Shown here: piece by piece, positions 1 through 6,559 of the stretch | Layout of the letters: each line of letters begins with the position of its first letter | How positions within the stretch are numbered: the stretch's first letter is position 1 | Assembly (NCBI RefSeq): GCF_000717655.1 | Contig: NZ_JNZY01000079.1 | Location: 1 to 8,779 of the forward strand | Direction of reading: 5' to 3' | Length of the DNA: 8,779 nucleotides | Origin: Streptomyces katrae | GTDB lineage: Bacteria > Actinomycetota > Actinomycetes > Streptomycetales > Streptomycetaceae | The notes under the pieces: generated by a model | Told to the model about the DNA's origin: nothing | The model's database searches: none | What the model saw: the letters and a program-made list of their open reading frames with translations, nothing else | Program-made: the position numbers and the translations under genes

Positions 1-106
1 CTCCGACCCCGAGCACCCGGACCCCGCCCCACGCCCACGCCCCCGCCCCCCTTACCCGCCGCCGCACCACCTGCACAGAAGCCACCCCCCGTCGTACGCT
101 GATCTG
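1..106. other. C-rich region upstream of the NUDIX gene, no assignable gene
   Basis: This stretch is strongly C-biased on the + strand and I recognise no protein or RNA in it. Frame 3 stays open from the window edge to a TGA at 105-107, which overlaps the NUDIX ATG as TGATG. The edge could therefore hold the C-terminal tail of an upstream gene, but the encoded Pro/Thr/Arg-rich sequence matches nothing I know. Frame 1 stops at 100-102. Frame 2 is open straight into the NUDIX frame but has no ATG or GTG. With only 106 bases, the choice between non-coding spacer and gene tail cannot be settled. Confidence 0.4.
71..106 (+). promoter_or_regulatory. Candidate leaderless promoter of the NUDIX gene
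   Basis: TACGCT at 95-100 fits the TANNNT -10 consensus and is followed by exactly 6 nt before the ATG at 107, the geometry of leaderless actinobacterial promoters. CTGCAC at 71-76, 18 nt upstream, is a weak -35 candidate. No purine-rich ribosome binding site lies before the ATG, which supports a leaderless transcript. The competing reading is translational coupling to an unseen upstream gene through TGATG. Confidence 0.4.
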
Positions 107-547
107 ATGAGAACTCCCAGGCAGGCAGCCCGCATTGTCATCCTCTCTCCGACCGGTTCGGTGTTTCTCTTCCGTGAGAACAACATCGAGGTCGGGATCC
201 ACTGGCTGCCGCCCGGCGGGGGGATCGATCCCGGGGAGACTCCCGAGGAGTGCGTGCGGCGGGAGTTGCGGGAGGAGACCGGGTGGACCGACCTCGAGCC
301 GCAGCGGCTGCTCTGCACCTGGGAGCACGACTTCACCCACGAGGGGATCCCCGTACGCCAGCACGAGCACATCTACGTCACGGCCGGCCCGCACCGCGAT
401 CCCGTCCCGGAATCGCCCGACGCGCACTGGCGCTGGCTGTCGCAGCAGGCTCTGGCTTCGCTCGGGGAGCCGCTGTGGCCGCCGCGGCTTGCGGAGCTGC
501 TGGCCGACACGCCGGCCGAGCCGGTCCACCTCGGGCTCGTGGTCTGA
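107..547 (+). CDS. NUDIX hydrolase
   Basis: A 146-residue protein with a full NUDIX box at residues 38-60 (G38, E44, then R52-E53-L54-R55-E56-E57-T58-G59-W60). This is the Mg2+-binding signature G-x5-E-x7-R-E-U-x-E-E-x-G-U; the final hydrophobic position is Trp rather than the usual Ile/Leu/Val. NUDIX enzymes cleave a pyrophosphate bond in a nucleoside diphosphate linked to another moiety. The substrate cannot be told from the sequence; house-cleaning or nucleotide-sugar substrates are both possible. Length is typical of a single-domain member, with no signal peptide or membrane segment, so it should be cytosolic. The start is the first ATG; a -10-like hexamer 6 nt before it suggests leaderless translation. 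The next gene begins 80 nt downstream with its own ribosome binding site, so an operon is possible but not shown. Confidence 0.9.
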   Translation: MRTPRQAARIVILSPTGSVFLFRENNIEVGIHWLPPGGGIDPGETPEECVRRELREETGWTDLEPQRLLCTWEHDFTHEGIPVRQHEHIYVTAGPHRDPVPESPDAHWRWLSQQALASLGEPLWPPRLAELLADTPAEPVHLGLVV

Positions 548-584
548 CGAGGCAATGAGGACAGTTACTGACCTACATCATGGC

Positions 585-622
585 TAGAGTCCTGGCACTG
601 CCATCGACGACGAGCCGAGGAG
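585..622 (+). promoter_or_regulatory. Possible -10 element and ribosome binding site of the VOC gene
   Basis: GAGGAG at 617-622 lies 5 nt before the ATG at 628 and is a good Shine-Dalgarno match. It decides the start against the in-frame ATG at 580, which has none. TAGAGT at 585-590 fits a TANNNT -10 hexamer, but I find no convincing -35 at 17-18 nt, so the promoter part is weak and the gene could instead be co-transcribed with the NUDIX gene. Confidence 0.45.
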
Positions 623-627
623 CTTCC

Positions 628-1023
628 ATGTTGCGAGGTCTGACCACCGTCAGTTTCTGGGCCGCCGATCTGGACGCGGCCAAGGCCTGGTACACCGAAC
701 TCCTCGGTACCGGCCCCTACTTCGAGCGGCCGGGGTACGCCGAGTTCCGGCTCGGCGACTACCAGCACGAGCTCGGGCTGATCGACCGCCGCTACGCGCC
801 CGCCGGCGCGCCCGCCGAGCCGGGCGGCGCCGTCGTGTACTGGCACGTCGACGACGTCGACGCGACGCTCGAGAAGCTGCTGTCCATGGGCGCGAAGCAG
901 TACGAGCCGCCCACGGAGCGCGGGCCCGGCTTCGTCACCGCCTCGGTGGTCGACCCGTTCGGCAATGTCCTGGGCTTCATGTACAACGCGCACTATCTCG
1001 ACGTGCTCGGCGAGCGCCCCTGA
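628..1023 (+). CDS. VOC family (glyoxalase/bleomycin-resistance fold) protein
   Basis: A 131-residue protein with two beta-alpha-beta3 halves. The first begins at residues 4-27 (G-L-T-T-V-S-F-W-A-A-D-L-D-A-A-K-A-W-Y-T). The second begins at 70-89 (V-Y-W-H-V-D-D-V-D-A-T) and ends in the typical V-D-P-F-G-N-V-L-G-F at 108-117. This is the vicinal oxygen chelate fold, used by glyoxalase I, extradiol dioxygenases and antibiotic-binding resistance proteins. Of the four usual metal-ligand positions, the beta-1 site is Ser9 rather than His and the last is Gly116/Gly-like rather than Glu; His73 and perhaps Glu48 remain. A classic metal-dependent glyoxalase is therefore unlikely, and a ligand-binding or unknown role is more plausible. 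It converges on the serine protease gene across a hairpin. The GAGGAG site 5 nt upstream supports this start. Confidence 0.85.
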   Translation: MLRGLTTVSFWAADLDAAKAWYTELLGTGPYFERPGYAEFRLGDYQHELGLIDRRYAPAGAPAEPGGAVVYWHVDDVDATLEKLLSMGAKQYEPPTERGPGFVTASVVDPFGNVLGFMYNAHYLDVLGERP

Positions 1024-1026
1024 ACC

Positions 1027-1050
1027 GGCGCCCGCGGCTCGCCGGGCGCC
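1027..1050. terminator. Hairpin between convergent VOC and protease genes
   Basis: GGCGCCCG (1027-1034) and CGGGCGCC (1043-1050) form a perfect 8-bp GC stem with an 8-nt loop, starting 3 nt after the VOC stop codon. It sits in the short gap between two convergent genes, where a bidirectional terminator is expected. There is no T-tract on either side, which is common for actinobacterial hairpins but makes the call weaker. Confidence 0.45.
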
Positions 1051-1062
1051 CGCGGCTCACCG
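1027..1062. repeat. 18-bp tandem duplication in the convergent intergenic gap
   Basis: Bases 1027-1044 and 1045-1062 are an 18-bp direct tandem repeat matching at 17 of 18 positions (G1041 versus A1059). The second copy contains the protease stop codon (TCA on the + strand, 1057-1059). The duplication also creates the stem of the hairpin called here, because each copy carries the self-complementary GGCGCC core. Confidence 0.7.
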
Positions 1063-1890
1063 GGCCGCGGAGGTCGCCTTCGCGTACAGCGTCGCCGCGT
1101 ACTCGCCCAGGATCGTGCTCGTCGAGACGTCGTCCGTGTCACCGCCCGTCAGGATGCCGATGATCTTGCCGTCCTTCGCGAGCCAGGCGCTGCCGCTCGT
1201 GCCGCCCGGGAAGTCCGCGCAGTCGAAGCGCTGTTCCGTCTCGGTCTCGCGGACCGCCGATGCCGTGCACGTGCGCGGGACCTTGCGGTCCGCCGGGTAG
1301 CCGGTGACGGTGATCTCCTCGCCGGTGCGCCCCGTGGTGTCCAGGATGGCCGCGCCCGTGACGTCCTCGATGTTGCGGCCCGTGGCGTCCGGGGCGAGGC
1401 GGGCGAAGGCGAGGTCGTAGTCGTCGTCCGTGCCGTCGGCCCAGCGGGTGTCCTCGAAGACCTCCTCGATCGTCCAGGCTCCGTACGGGGCCCCGCCGTT
1501 CGCGTACGCGGGTGCGAAGACCGCTCCCCCGTCGCCGGCCTTCCCGGCGACCAGGCAGTGCCCGGCGGTGACGATCAGGTTCTTCCCCGGGCTGTGTACC
1601 ACCGTGGCGGTGCAGAAGTGGTCACCCTGAACGCCGCCTTCGAACAGGGCGCCGGTGAAGGCGGCGGGGCTGCCCGGACGGGGCGTGCCCGAGGTGTTCA
1701 GTTGCGGCTGCTTCGCCGCTTGCGATCGCGAAGACGGGCTCGGCGAGGGCTTCGCCGGGGCCGCTGCCTCGACGCGCGCGCCCGAGCCGCCCTGCGTAGC
1801 CGGTACCACCTTCGTCATGGCAGCGGACGCGCCCAGCGCCGCCACCGCGCACAACACCCCGGTCACCACGGTCCGCTTGTCCACCGCCAC
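1057..1890 (-). CDS. Secreted trypsin-like serine protease
   Basis: From a GTG at 1890 this encodes 277 residues. The N-terminus has basic residues (D-K-R at 4-6), a hydrophobic stretch at about 7-25 and small residues for signal-peptidase cleavage, followed by an Ala/Pro/Ser-rich linker (about 30-75). The S1-type catalytic domain follows: His111 in V-T-A-G-H-C, Asp159 in Y-D-L-A-F-A-R-L, and Ser232 in G-T-S-G-S-A. Cys93/Cys112 and Cys208/Cys224 probably form two disulfides, as expected for an exported enzyme. It should cleave peptides outside the cell; the specificity is not evident. An in-frame ATG at 1920 gives ten more residues, but it overlaps a candidate -10 element, while GGAGG at 1895-1899 lies just before the GTG at 1890; GTG at 1884 is also possible. 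The gene follows the amidohydrolase in the same direction after 75 nt, probably with its own promoter. Confidence 0.87.
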   Translation of the reverse strand: MAVDKRTVVTGVLCAVAALGASAAMTKVVPATQGGSGARVEAAAPAKPSPSPSSRSQAAKQPQLNTSGTPRPGSPAAFTGALFEGGVQGDHFCTATVVHSPGKNLIVTAGHCLVAGKAGDGGAVFAPAYANGGAPYGAWTIEEVFEDTRWADGTDDDYDLAFARLAPDATGRNIEDVTGAAILDTTGRTGEEITVTGYPADRKVPRTCTASAVRETETEQRFDCADFPGGTSGSAWLAKDGKIIGILTGGDTDDVSTSTILGEYAATLYAKATSAAR

Positions 1891-1894
1891 CGCC

Positions 1895-1945
1895 CCTCCC
1901 ACTTTGCTCCGGCGAAGCATGCCTTGATGTTCACCTTCGCCGCAA
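1895..1945 (-). promoter_or_regulatory. Candidate promoter and ribosome binding site of the protease gene
   Basis: On the minus strand, TTGCGG (1945-1940) and CATGCT (1921-1916) are separated by 18 nt and resemble -35 and -10 elements. Transcription would begin near 1909, which leaves the ATG at 1918-1920 outside the mRNA. GGAGG (1899-1895) then sits 4 nt before GTG 1890 and 10 nt before GTG 1884. The promoter is weakly matched; the ribosome binding site is the stronger part. Confidence 0.4.
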
Positions 1946-1965
1946 GGGGACCCCCGGGGCCCCGC

Positions 1966-3186
1966 CTACGCGCCCGCCCACAGGCCTTCCGGCGTCAGTC
2001 CCAGCAGGTCGATCGCGTTGCCGCGCACGATGCGGTCCACCACGTCCGGCGCGAGGTGGGACATCTGGGCTTCCCCCACCTCCCGGGACCTGGGCCACGT
2101 CGAGTCCGAGTGCGGGTAGTCCGTCTCGTAGAGGACGTTCGCCACGCCGATCGAGTCCAGGTTCTTCAGCCCGAAGGGGTCGTCGAAGAAACACCCGAAG
2201 ACGTGCTCCGCGAAGAGCTCCGACGGCGGCCGGTGCACCTTGTCCGCGACCCCGCCCCAGGCGCGGTTCTCCTCCCAGACCACGTCCGCGCGTTCCAGGA
2301 TGTAGGGGATCCAGCCGATCTGGCCCTCCGCGTACATGATCTTGAGGTTCGGGAAGCGCTCGAACTTGCCGCTCATCAGCCAGTCGACCATCGAGAAGCA
2401 GCAGTTGGCGAAGGTGATGGTGGAGCCGACGGCCGGCGGGGCGTCCGCCGAGGTGGACGGCATGCGCGACGAGGAGCCGATGTGCATGGCGATGACCGTG
2501 CCGGTCTCGTTGCACGCCTCGAGGAACGGGTCCCACTCGTCGGTGTGGATGGACGGCAGCCCCAGATGCGGCGGTATCTCCGAGAAGGCGACCGCGCGCA
2601 CGCCGCGCGCCGCGTTGCGGCGGACCTCGGCGGCGGCCAGCCGGGCGTCCCAGAGCGGGATGAGGGTGAGGGGGATCAGGCGGCCGCGGGCGTCCGGGCC
2701 GCACCACTCCTCCACCATCCAGTCGTTGTACGCCCGTACGCCGAGCAGCCCGAGCTCGCGGTCCTTGGCCTCGGTGAAGGTCTGGCCGCAGAAGCGGGGG
2801 AAGGTCGGGAAGCAGAGCGCCGACTGGACGTGGTTGACGTCCATGTCCGCGAGGCGGTCGGGAACCGAGAAGGACCCCGGGCGCATCTGCTCGTACGTGA
2901 TCACCTCCAGCCTGATCTCGTCGCGGGCGTAGCCGACGGCGGTGTCGAGCCGGGTGAGGGGGCGGTGCAGGTCTTCGTAGACCCACCAGTCGCCGATCGG
3001 GCCGTCGTCGCCCTTGGCGCCCATGACGGGGGCGAACTTGCCGCCGAGGAAGGTCATTTCCTTCAAGGGGGCGCGGACGATCCGGGGGCCGGTGTCCTGG
3101 TATTTGGACGGGAGCCGGTCCCGCCAGACGTGGGGAGGTTCAACCGTGTGGTCGTCCACCGAGATGATCTTCGGGAAGGTCTCCAT
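1966..3186 (-). CDS. Amidohydrolase-2 family metal-dependent hydrolase
   Basis: A 406-residue TIM-barrel hydrolase of the amidohydrolase-2 (ACMSD-like) type. Visible metal and catalytic positions are D11-D12-H13 at the end of strand 1 (D-x-H motif), His235 in A-M-H-I-G-S-S-S, and Asp356 in E-T-D-Y-P-H-S-D-S-T-W-P. The C-terminus has the family's G-N-A-I-D-L-L-G-L (389-397). Relatives hydrolyse or decarboxylate small organic acids and amides, and similar actinobacterial proteins often sit near acyl-CoA or aromatic degradation genes; the substrate here is unknown. No signal peptide, so cytosolic. I chose ATG 3186 because a TACCGT hexamer ends 7 nt before it and a -35-like CTGACG lies 17 nt further up. 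The GTG at 3195 adds only three residues and overlaps that -10. It is divergent from afsR and shares a 143-nt regulatory region with it. Confidence 0.88.
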   Translation of the reverse strand: METFPKIISVDDHTVEPPHVWRDRLPSKYQDTGPRIVRAPLKEMTFLGGKFAPVMGAKGDDGPIGDWWVYEDLHRPLTRLDTAVGYARDEIRLEVITYEQMRPGSFSVPDRLADMDVNHVQSALCFPTFPRFCGQTFTEAKDRELGLLGVRAYNDWMVEEWCGPDARGRLIPLTLIPLWDARLAAAEVRRNAARGVRAVAFSEIPPHLGLPSIHTDEWDPFLEACNETGTVIAMHIGSSSRMPSTSADAPPAVGSTITFANCCFSMVDWLMSGKFERFPNLKIMYAEGQIGWIPYILERADVVWEENRAWGGVADKVHRPPSELFAEHVFGCFFDDPFGLKNLDSIGVANVLYETDYPHSDSTWPRSREVGEAQMSHLAPDVVDRIVRGNAIDLLGLTPEGLWAGA

Positions 3187-3193
3187 GACGCCC

Positions 3194-3222
3194 ACGGTAG
3201 CGTCAATCTGACGAACCGTCAG
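3194..3222 (-). promoter_or_regulatory. Candidate leaderless promoter of the amidohydrolase gene
   Basis: Read on the minus strand, CTGACG (3222-3217), a 17-nt spacer and TACCGT (3199-3194) form a -35/-10 pair, and the ATG at 3186 follows after 7 nt. No ribosome binding site is seen. The -35 hexamer is one arm of the inverted repeat at 3208-3222, so the site could be blocked by a repressor. Confidence 0.5.
3208..3222. promoter_or_regulatory. Operator-like palindrome over the amidohydrolase -35
   Basis: CTGACG-AAC-CGTCAG is a perfect 6-bp inverted repeat with a 3-nt centre. Its size and symmetry suit a dimeric helix-turn-helix repressor such as a TetR-family protein. It covers the proposed -35 of the amidohydrolase promoter. 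No regulator gene that would obviously bind it is in the window, so the partner is unknown. Confidence 0.45.
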
Positions 3223-3263
3223 CTAGTTGGAGGGTGATTGGGAAGTGATCGGTCCGACACGGG

Positions 3264-3323
3264 CTGACGGGTAAGCGCAAGACAGGGCAGACTGGCCCTT
3301 ACACCGACGGAAGGCAGGGGGGA
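3264..3323 (+). promoter_or_regulatory. Candidate afsR promoter and ribosome binding site
   Basis: CTGACG (3264-3269) and CAGACT (3288-3293), 18 nt apart, resemble -35 and -10 elements and would place the start of transcription near 3300. AGGGGGGA (3316-3323) is a strong purine-rich ribosome binding site 6 nt before the ATG at 3330, and it decides that start. The promoter hexamers are imperfect. Confidence 0.4.
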
Positions 3324-3329
3324 CGACAG

Positions 3330-6300
3330 ATGGACGGCATACCGGCCATCCCGCACCAGCGGAACCACCCCGAGGCAGCCCGGCGCCACTTCGCTGCCGC
3401 GCCGGACGCCACGGCGGGGACCCGGCCCGGCAGCCCCGCCGACCCGCCGGACACCGCGCGCGGCGCCCGCGCCGGTACTCCGGGGGCCGCTTCGGCCGTC
3501 ACACCGGATGCCACGGCCGGCGCCACGGCCACCGCCGCATCCGGAGCCCGGCCCGCCGCCACGGACTCCGCCGCCACCCCCGCCGAGGCGGACGCGGCCA
3601 GCGCCCCCGCCGCCCACCCCGCCCCCACCGGCACCCGCTTCGCCGTCCTCGGACCCATCCGCGCCTGGCGCGGCGGCGAGGCGCTGCCCTCCGGCACCCC
3701 GCAGCAGCGCGCCCTGCTCGCCGCGCTCCTGCTGCGCGGCGGCCGTACCGCCACCGCGCCCGAGCTGATCGACGCCATCTGGGGCGAGGACCCGCCGCAG
3801 CAGGCCCTCGCCACCATCCGTACGTACGCCTCGCGCCTGCGCAAGGTCCTCGCGCCCGGCATGCTCGTCAGCGAGTCCGGCGGCTACGCCATCCGCACCC
3901 CCGCCGGCGCCCTCGACCTCGGCATCGCCCGCAGCCTCGCCGCCGATGCCGAGCAGGCCCGCACCGCCGGCGACCGTACCCTCGCCCGTACGCTGCTCGC
4001 CCGCGCCCTCGACCTGTGGGACGGCGAACCCCTCGCCGGGGTCCCCGGGCCGCACGCCGAGACCGAGCGCACCCGGCTCGCCGAATGGCACCTCCAGCTG
4101 CTGGAGACCCGCCTCGACCTCGACCTCGAGCTCGGCCACCACGCCGAGGCCGTCTCCGAGCTCACCGCGCTCACCGCCGCCCACCCGCTGCAGGAACGGC
4201 TGCGCGAGCTCCTCATGCTCGCCCTGTACCGCAGCGGCCGTCAGGCCGAGGCGCTCGCCGTGTACGCCGACACCCGCCGGCTCCTCGCCGACGAACTCGG
4301 CGTCGACCCCCGGCCCGAACTCTCCGCGCTCCAGCAGCGCATCCTGCGCGCGGACGCCGAACTCGCCCGCGCCGAAGACCCGGTCCCGGCCGCCGCGCCC
4401 GCACCCGTGAGGCCCGCCCAATTGCCCGCCACCGTCGCCGACTTCACCGGCCGAGCCACCTTCGTCAACGAGCTCGGCGAGATCCTGTCCGGCGTCGGGG
4501 GCCAGGTCATGGCCGTCTCCGCGCTCGCCGGGATCGGCGGTGTCGGCAAGACCACCCTCGCCGTGCACGTCGCGCACGCCGCCCGCCCGCACTTCCCCGA
4601 CGGCCAGCTCTACGTCGACCTCCAGGGCACCGAGCCGCGGCCCGCCGAGCCCGTCGCCGTCCTCGGCTCCTTCCTGCGCGCCCTCGGCACCCCCGACACG
4701 GCCATCCCGGACACCGCCGCCGAGCGGGCGGCGCTGTACCGCTCCACGCTCGACGGCCGCCGGGTCCTGGTCCTGCTCGACAACGCCCGCGACGCCGCCC
4801 AGGTCCGCCCGCTGCTGCCGGGCACCGCCGGCTGCGCCGCCCTCGTCACCAGCCGGGTCCGCATGGCGGGCCTCGCCGGGGCCCATCTCGTCGACCTCGA
4901 CGTGATGAGCCCCGAGGAGGCCCTCCAGCTGTTCACCCGGATCGTGGGCGCGGAGCGGGTCGGCGCCGAGCGCCAGGCCGCCCTCGACGTGGTGGGCGCC
5001 TGCGGCTTCCTGCCGCTCGCCATCCGCATCGCCGCCTCCCGGCTGGCCGCGCGCCGGACCTGGACGGTCTCCGTCCTCGCCGCGAAGCTCGCCGACGAGC
5101 GCCGCCGCCTCGACGAGCTCCAGGCCGGCGACCTTGCCGTCAAAGCCACCTTCGAGCTCGGCTACGGCCAGCTCGAGCCCGCCCAGCAGCGCGCTTTCCG
5201 CCTCCTCGGCCTCGCCGACGGACCCGACATCTCGCTGGCCGCGGCAGCCGCCGTACTCGACCGGCCCGAGCACGAAACCGAGGACCTCCTCGAGGCCTTA
5301 GTGGACTGCTCCCTCCTCGAATCGGCAGCTCCCGGCCGCTACCGCTTCCACGACCTCGTACGCCTCTACGCGCGTGCGTGCGCCGAGCGCGACGAGCAGC
5401 CGCCGAGCGGCCGCGACGCCGCGCTGGACCGGCTGCTGGACTTCTACCTCGCCACCGCCTCCGCGGTGTACGCGGTGGAGCGCCCCGGCGACCGGCTCCC
5501 CGCTCACCTGTCCGCGACCCACTACCCCGGTCTGCGCTTCGCCGAGCCGCGCGCCGCCCTCGACTGGCTGTACGCCGAGGCGGACCCGCTGCTGGCCTGC
5601 GTCCGGCAGGCCTCCGTACGCTCGACCGGGCAGGCGGACGTACTGCGCCGGGCGGTCGACCTCCTGTGGGCGGCCAAGGACCTCGCCGAGTCGGGGGCCA
5701 ACTCCAAGCAGTACGAGTCCGCCGCCGTGGCCCTGCGCGACGCCGCACACGCCGCGAAGGACCCGCATGCGGAGGGCCGGGCCCGGACCACGCTCACCAA
5801 CGTCCACCTGGTCGCGGGCCGCTTCGGCGAGGCCGACGACGAGGCCCGGCAGGCGACGGTCCTGGCCCGCGAGGCCGGCGACCCGCTGCCCAGCTGCTGG
5901 GCGCCCAACGACCGCGGGATCATCGCCCTCTACCAGGGCCGGCACGCCGACGGCGAGCGGTACCTGCTGGAGGCCATCGAGAACTTCCGCGCCGACGGCA
6001 ACCACATCGGCGAGGCCAGCGCGCTGTGCAACCTCTCCCGGATCCACGTCGAACTGGGCCGGCTGACCAGCGCCATCGACCTCGCCGAGCAGGGCATCGC
6101 CATATACGACCGGATGGGCCTGACCCTGCGCCTGGCCAACGGCCGCTACGCGCTGGGCATCGCCCTCACGCAGGCCGGCCGGCTCGGTGAGGCGCAGGAG
6201 CAGCTCACCGAGGCGCTGTCGCTGTTCCACGACAACCGGCAGCCGCTGTGGGAGGGCGTGACGCACTTCCGGCTCGCCGTGGCCCACCTGGCCGCGCACC

Positions 6301-6530
6301 GGCCCACGCTGGCCGCTGCGCACGCCGAGCAGGCCATCGCGCTGCGCGGGATCGGCGGGGAGTGGCGCCGGGCGACCGTGCTGACGGTGCTGGGCAAGGC
6401 GCTGCGCAGGCTGGGGCAGCGGGACCGGGCGCGGGTGTGCTGGCGGGATGCCGAGGTCGTCTTCAAGCAGCTGAAGTCGGCCGAACTGGCCGAGGTGCAA
6501 GCTCTGCTGGCTTCGGAGATCGCGGCCTGA
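3330..6530 (+). CDS. afsR: AfsR-type SARP/NB-ARC/TPR transcriptional activator
   Basis: A 1066-residue regulator. Order of parts: an Ala/Pro/Thr-rich, probably disordered N-terminus (about 20-100); an OmpR-type winged helix (about 103-190, from F-A-V-L-G-P-I); a bacterial transcriptional activation domain (about 197-342, with L-W-D-G-E-P-L and the D-E-L-G-V-D-P-R-P-E-L signature); an NB-ARC ATPase with Walker A G-I-G-G-V-G-K-T-T (401-409), Walker B V-L-V-L-L-D-N (479-485), sensor-like V-T-S-R (506-509), L-P-L-A (561-564) and F-H-D-L (673-676); then TPR-like helices (about 785-1050). This matches AfsR, which in S. coelicolor is Ser/Thr-phosphorylated, hydrolyses ATP, binds the afsS promoter and activates it. 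The DNHAS-repeat gene directly downstream strongly supports the name. It is longer than the roughly 993 residues I recall for S. coelicolor AfsR, apparently through the N-terminal extension. Leu657 is encoded by TTA, so bldA tRNA may limit translation. Confidence 0.9.
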   Translation: MDGIPAIPHQRNHPEAARRHFAAAPDATAGTRPGSPADPPDTARGARAGTPGAASAVTPDATAGATATAASGARPAATDSAATPAEADAASAPAAHPAPTGTRFAVLGPIRAWRGGEALPSGTPQQRALLAALLLRGGRTATAPELIDAIWGEDPPQQALATIRTYASRLRKVLAPGMLVSESGGYAIRTPAGALDLGIARSLAADAEQARTAGDRTLARTLLARALDLWDGEPLAGVPGPHAETERTRLAEWHLQLLETRLDLDLELGHHAEAVSELTALTAAHPLQERLRELLMLALYRSGRQAEALAVYADTRRLLADELGVDPRPELSALQQRILRADAELARAEDPVPAAAPAPVRPAQLPATVADFTGRATFVNELGEILSGVGGQVMAVSALAGIGGVGKTTLAVHVAHAARPHFPDGQLYVDLQGTEPRPAEPVAVLGSFLRALGTPDTAIPDTAAERAALYRSTLDGRRVLVLLDNARDAAQVRPLLPGTAGCAALVTSRVRMAGLAGAHLVDLDVMSPEEALQLFTRIVGAERVGAERQAALDVVGACGFLPLAIRIAASRLAARRTWTVSVLAAKLADERRRLDELQAGDLAVKATFELGYGQLEPAQQRAFRLLGLADGPDISLAAAAAVLDRPEHETEDLLEALVDCSLLESAAPGRYRFHDLVRLYARACAERDEQPPSGRDAALDRLLDFYLATASAVYAVERPGDRLPAHLSATHYPGLRFAEPRAALDWLYAEADPLLACVRQASVRSTGQADVLRRAVDLLWAAKDLAESGANSKQYESAAVALRDAAHAAKDPHAEGRARTTLTNVHLVAGRFGEADDEARQATVLAREAGDPLPSCWAPNDRGIIALYQGRHADGERYLLEAIENFRADGNHIGEASALCNLSRIHVELGRLTSAIDLAEQGIAIYDRMGLTLRLANGRYALGIALTQAGRLGEAQEQLTEALSLFHDNRQPLWEGVTHFRLAVAHLAAHRPTLAAAHAEQAIALRGIGGEWRRATVLTVLGKALRRLGQRDRARVCWRDAEVVFKQLKSAELAEVQALLASEIAA
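5298..5300 (+). other. TTA leucine codon in afsR (possible bldA control)
   Basis: The codon for Leu657 is TTA, in the context E-A-L-V-D-C between the ATPase core and the F-H-D-L motif. It is the only in-frame TTA I find in any gene of this window. In Streptomyces TTA is read only by the bldA tRNA and is concentrated in developmental and secondary-metabolism regulators, so full-length AfsR may depend on bldA here. Confidence 0.85.
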
Positions 6531-6559
6531 GCTGGGCCGACCGGCGGATGAACGAGGCA

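Noticed and set aside
580..627. Earlier ATG for the VOC protein
   Set aside because: No ribosome binding site precedes ATG 580, and the 16 extra residues are outside the fold. GAGGAG lies 5 nt before ATG 628.
1941..1965. GGGG/CCCC hairpin between amidohydrolase and protease as a terminator
   Set aside because: The G and C runs can pair in several registers with only about 4 bp each, and any such structure overlaps the proposed protease -35.
1558..3237. 559-codon + strand open frame over the protease and amidohydrolase genes
   Set aside because: It is an Arg/Ala-rich antisense shadow of two well-supported minus-strand genes and has no domain of its own.
3219..5273. 684-codon open frame antisense to afsR
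   Set aside because: It is Gly/Glu/Val-rich with no recognisable domain and mirrors the high-GC3 afsR frame, a usual shadow in actinobacterial DNA. It also runs out across the afsR promoter.
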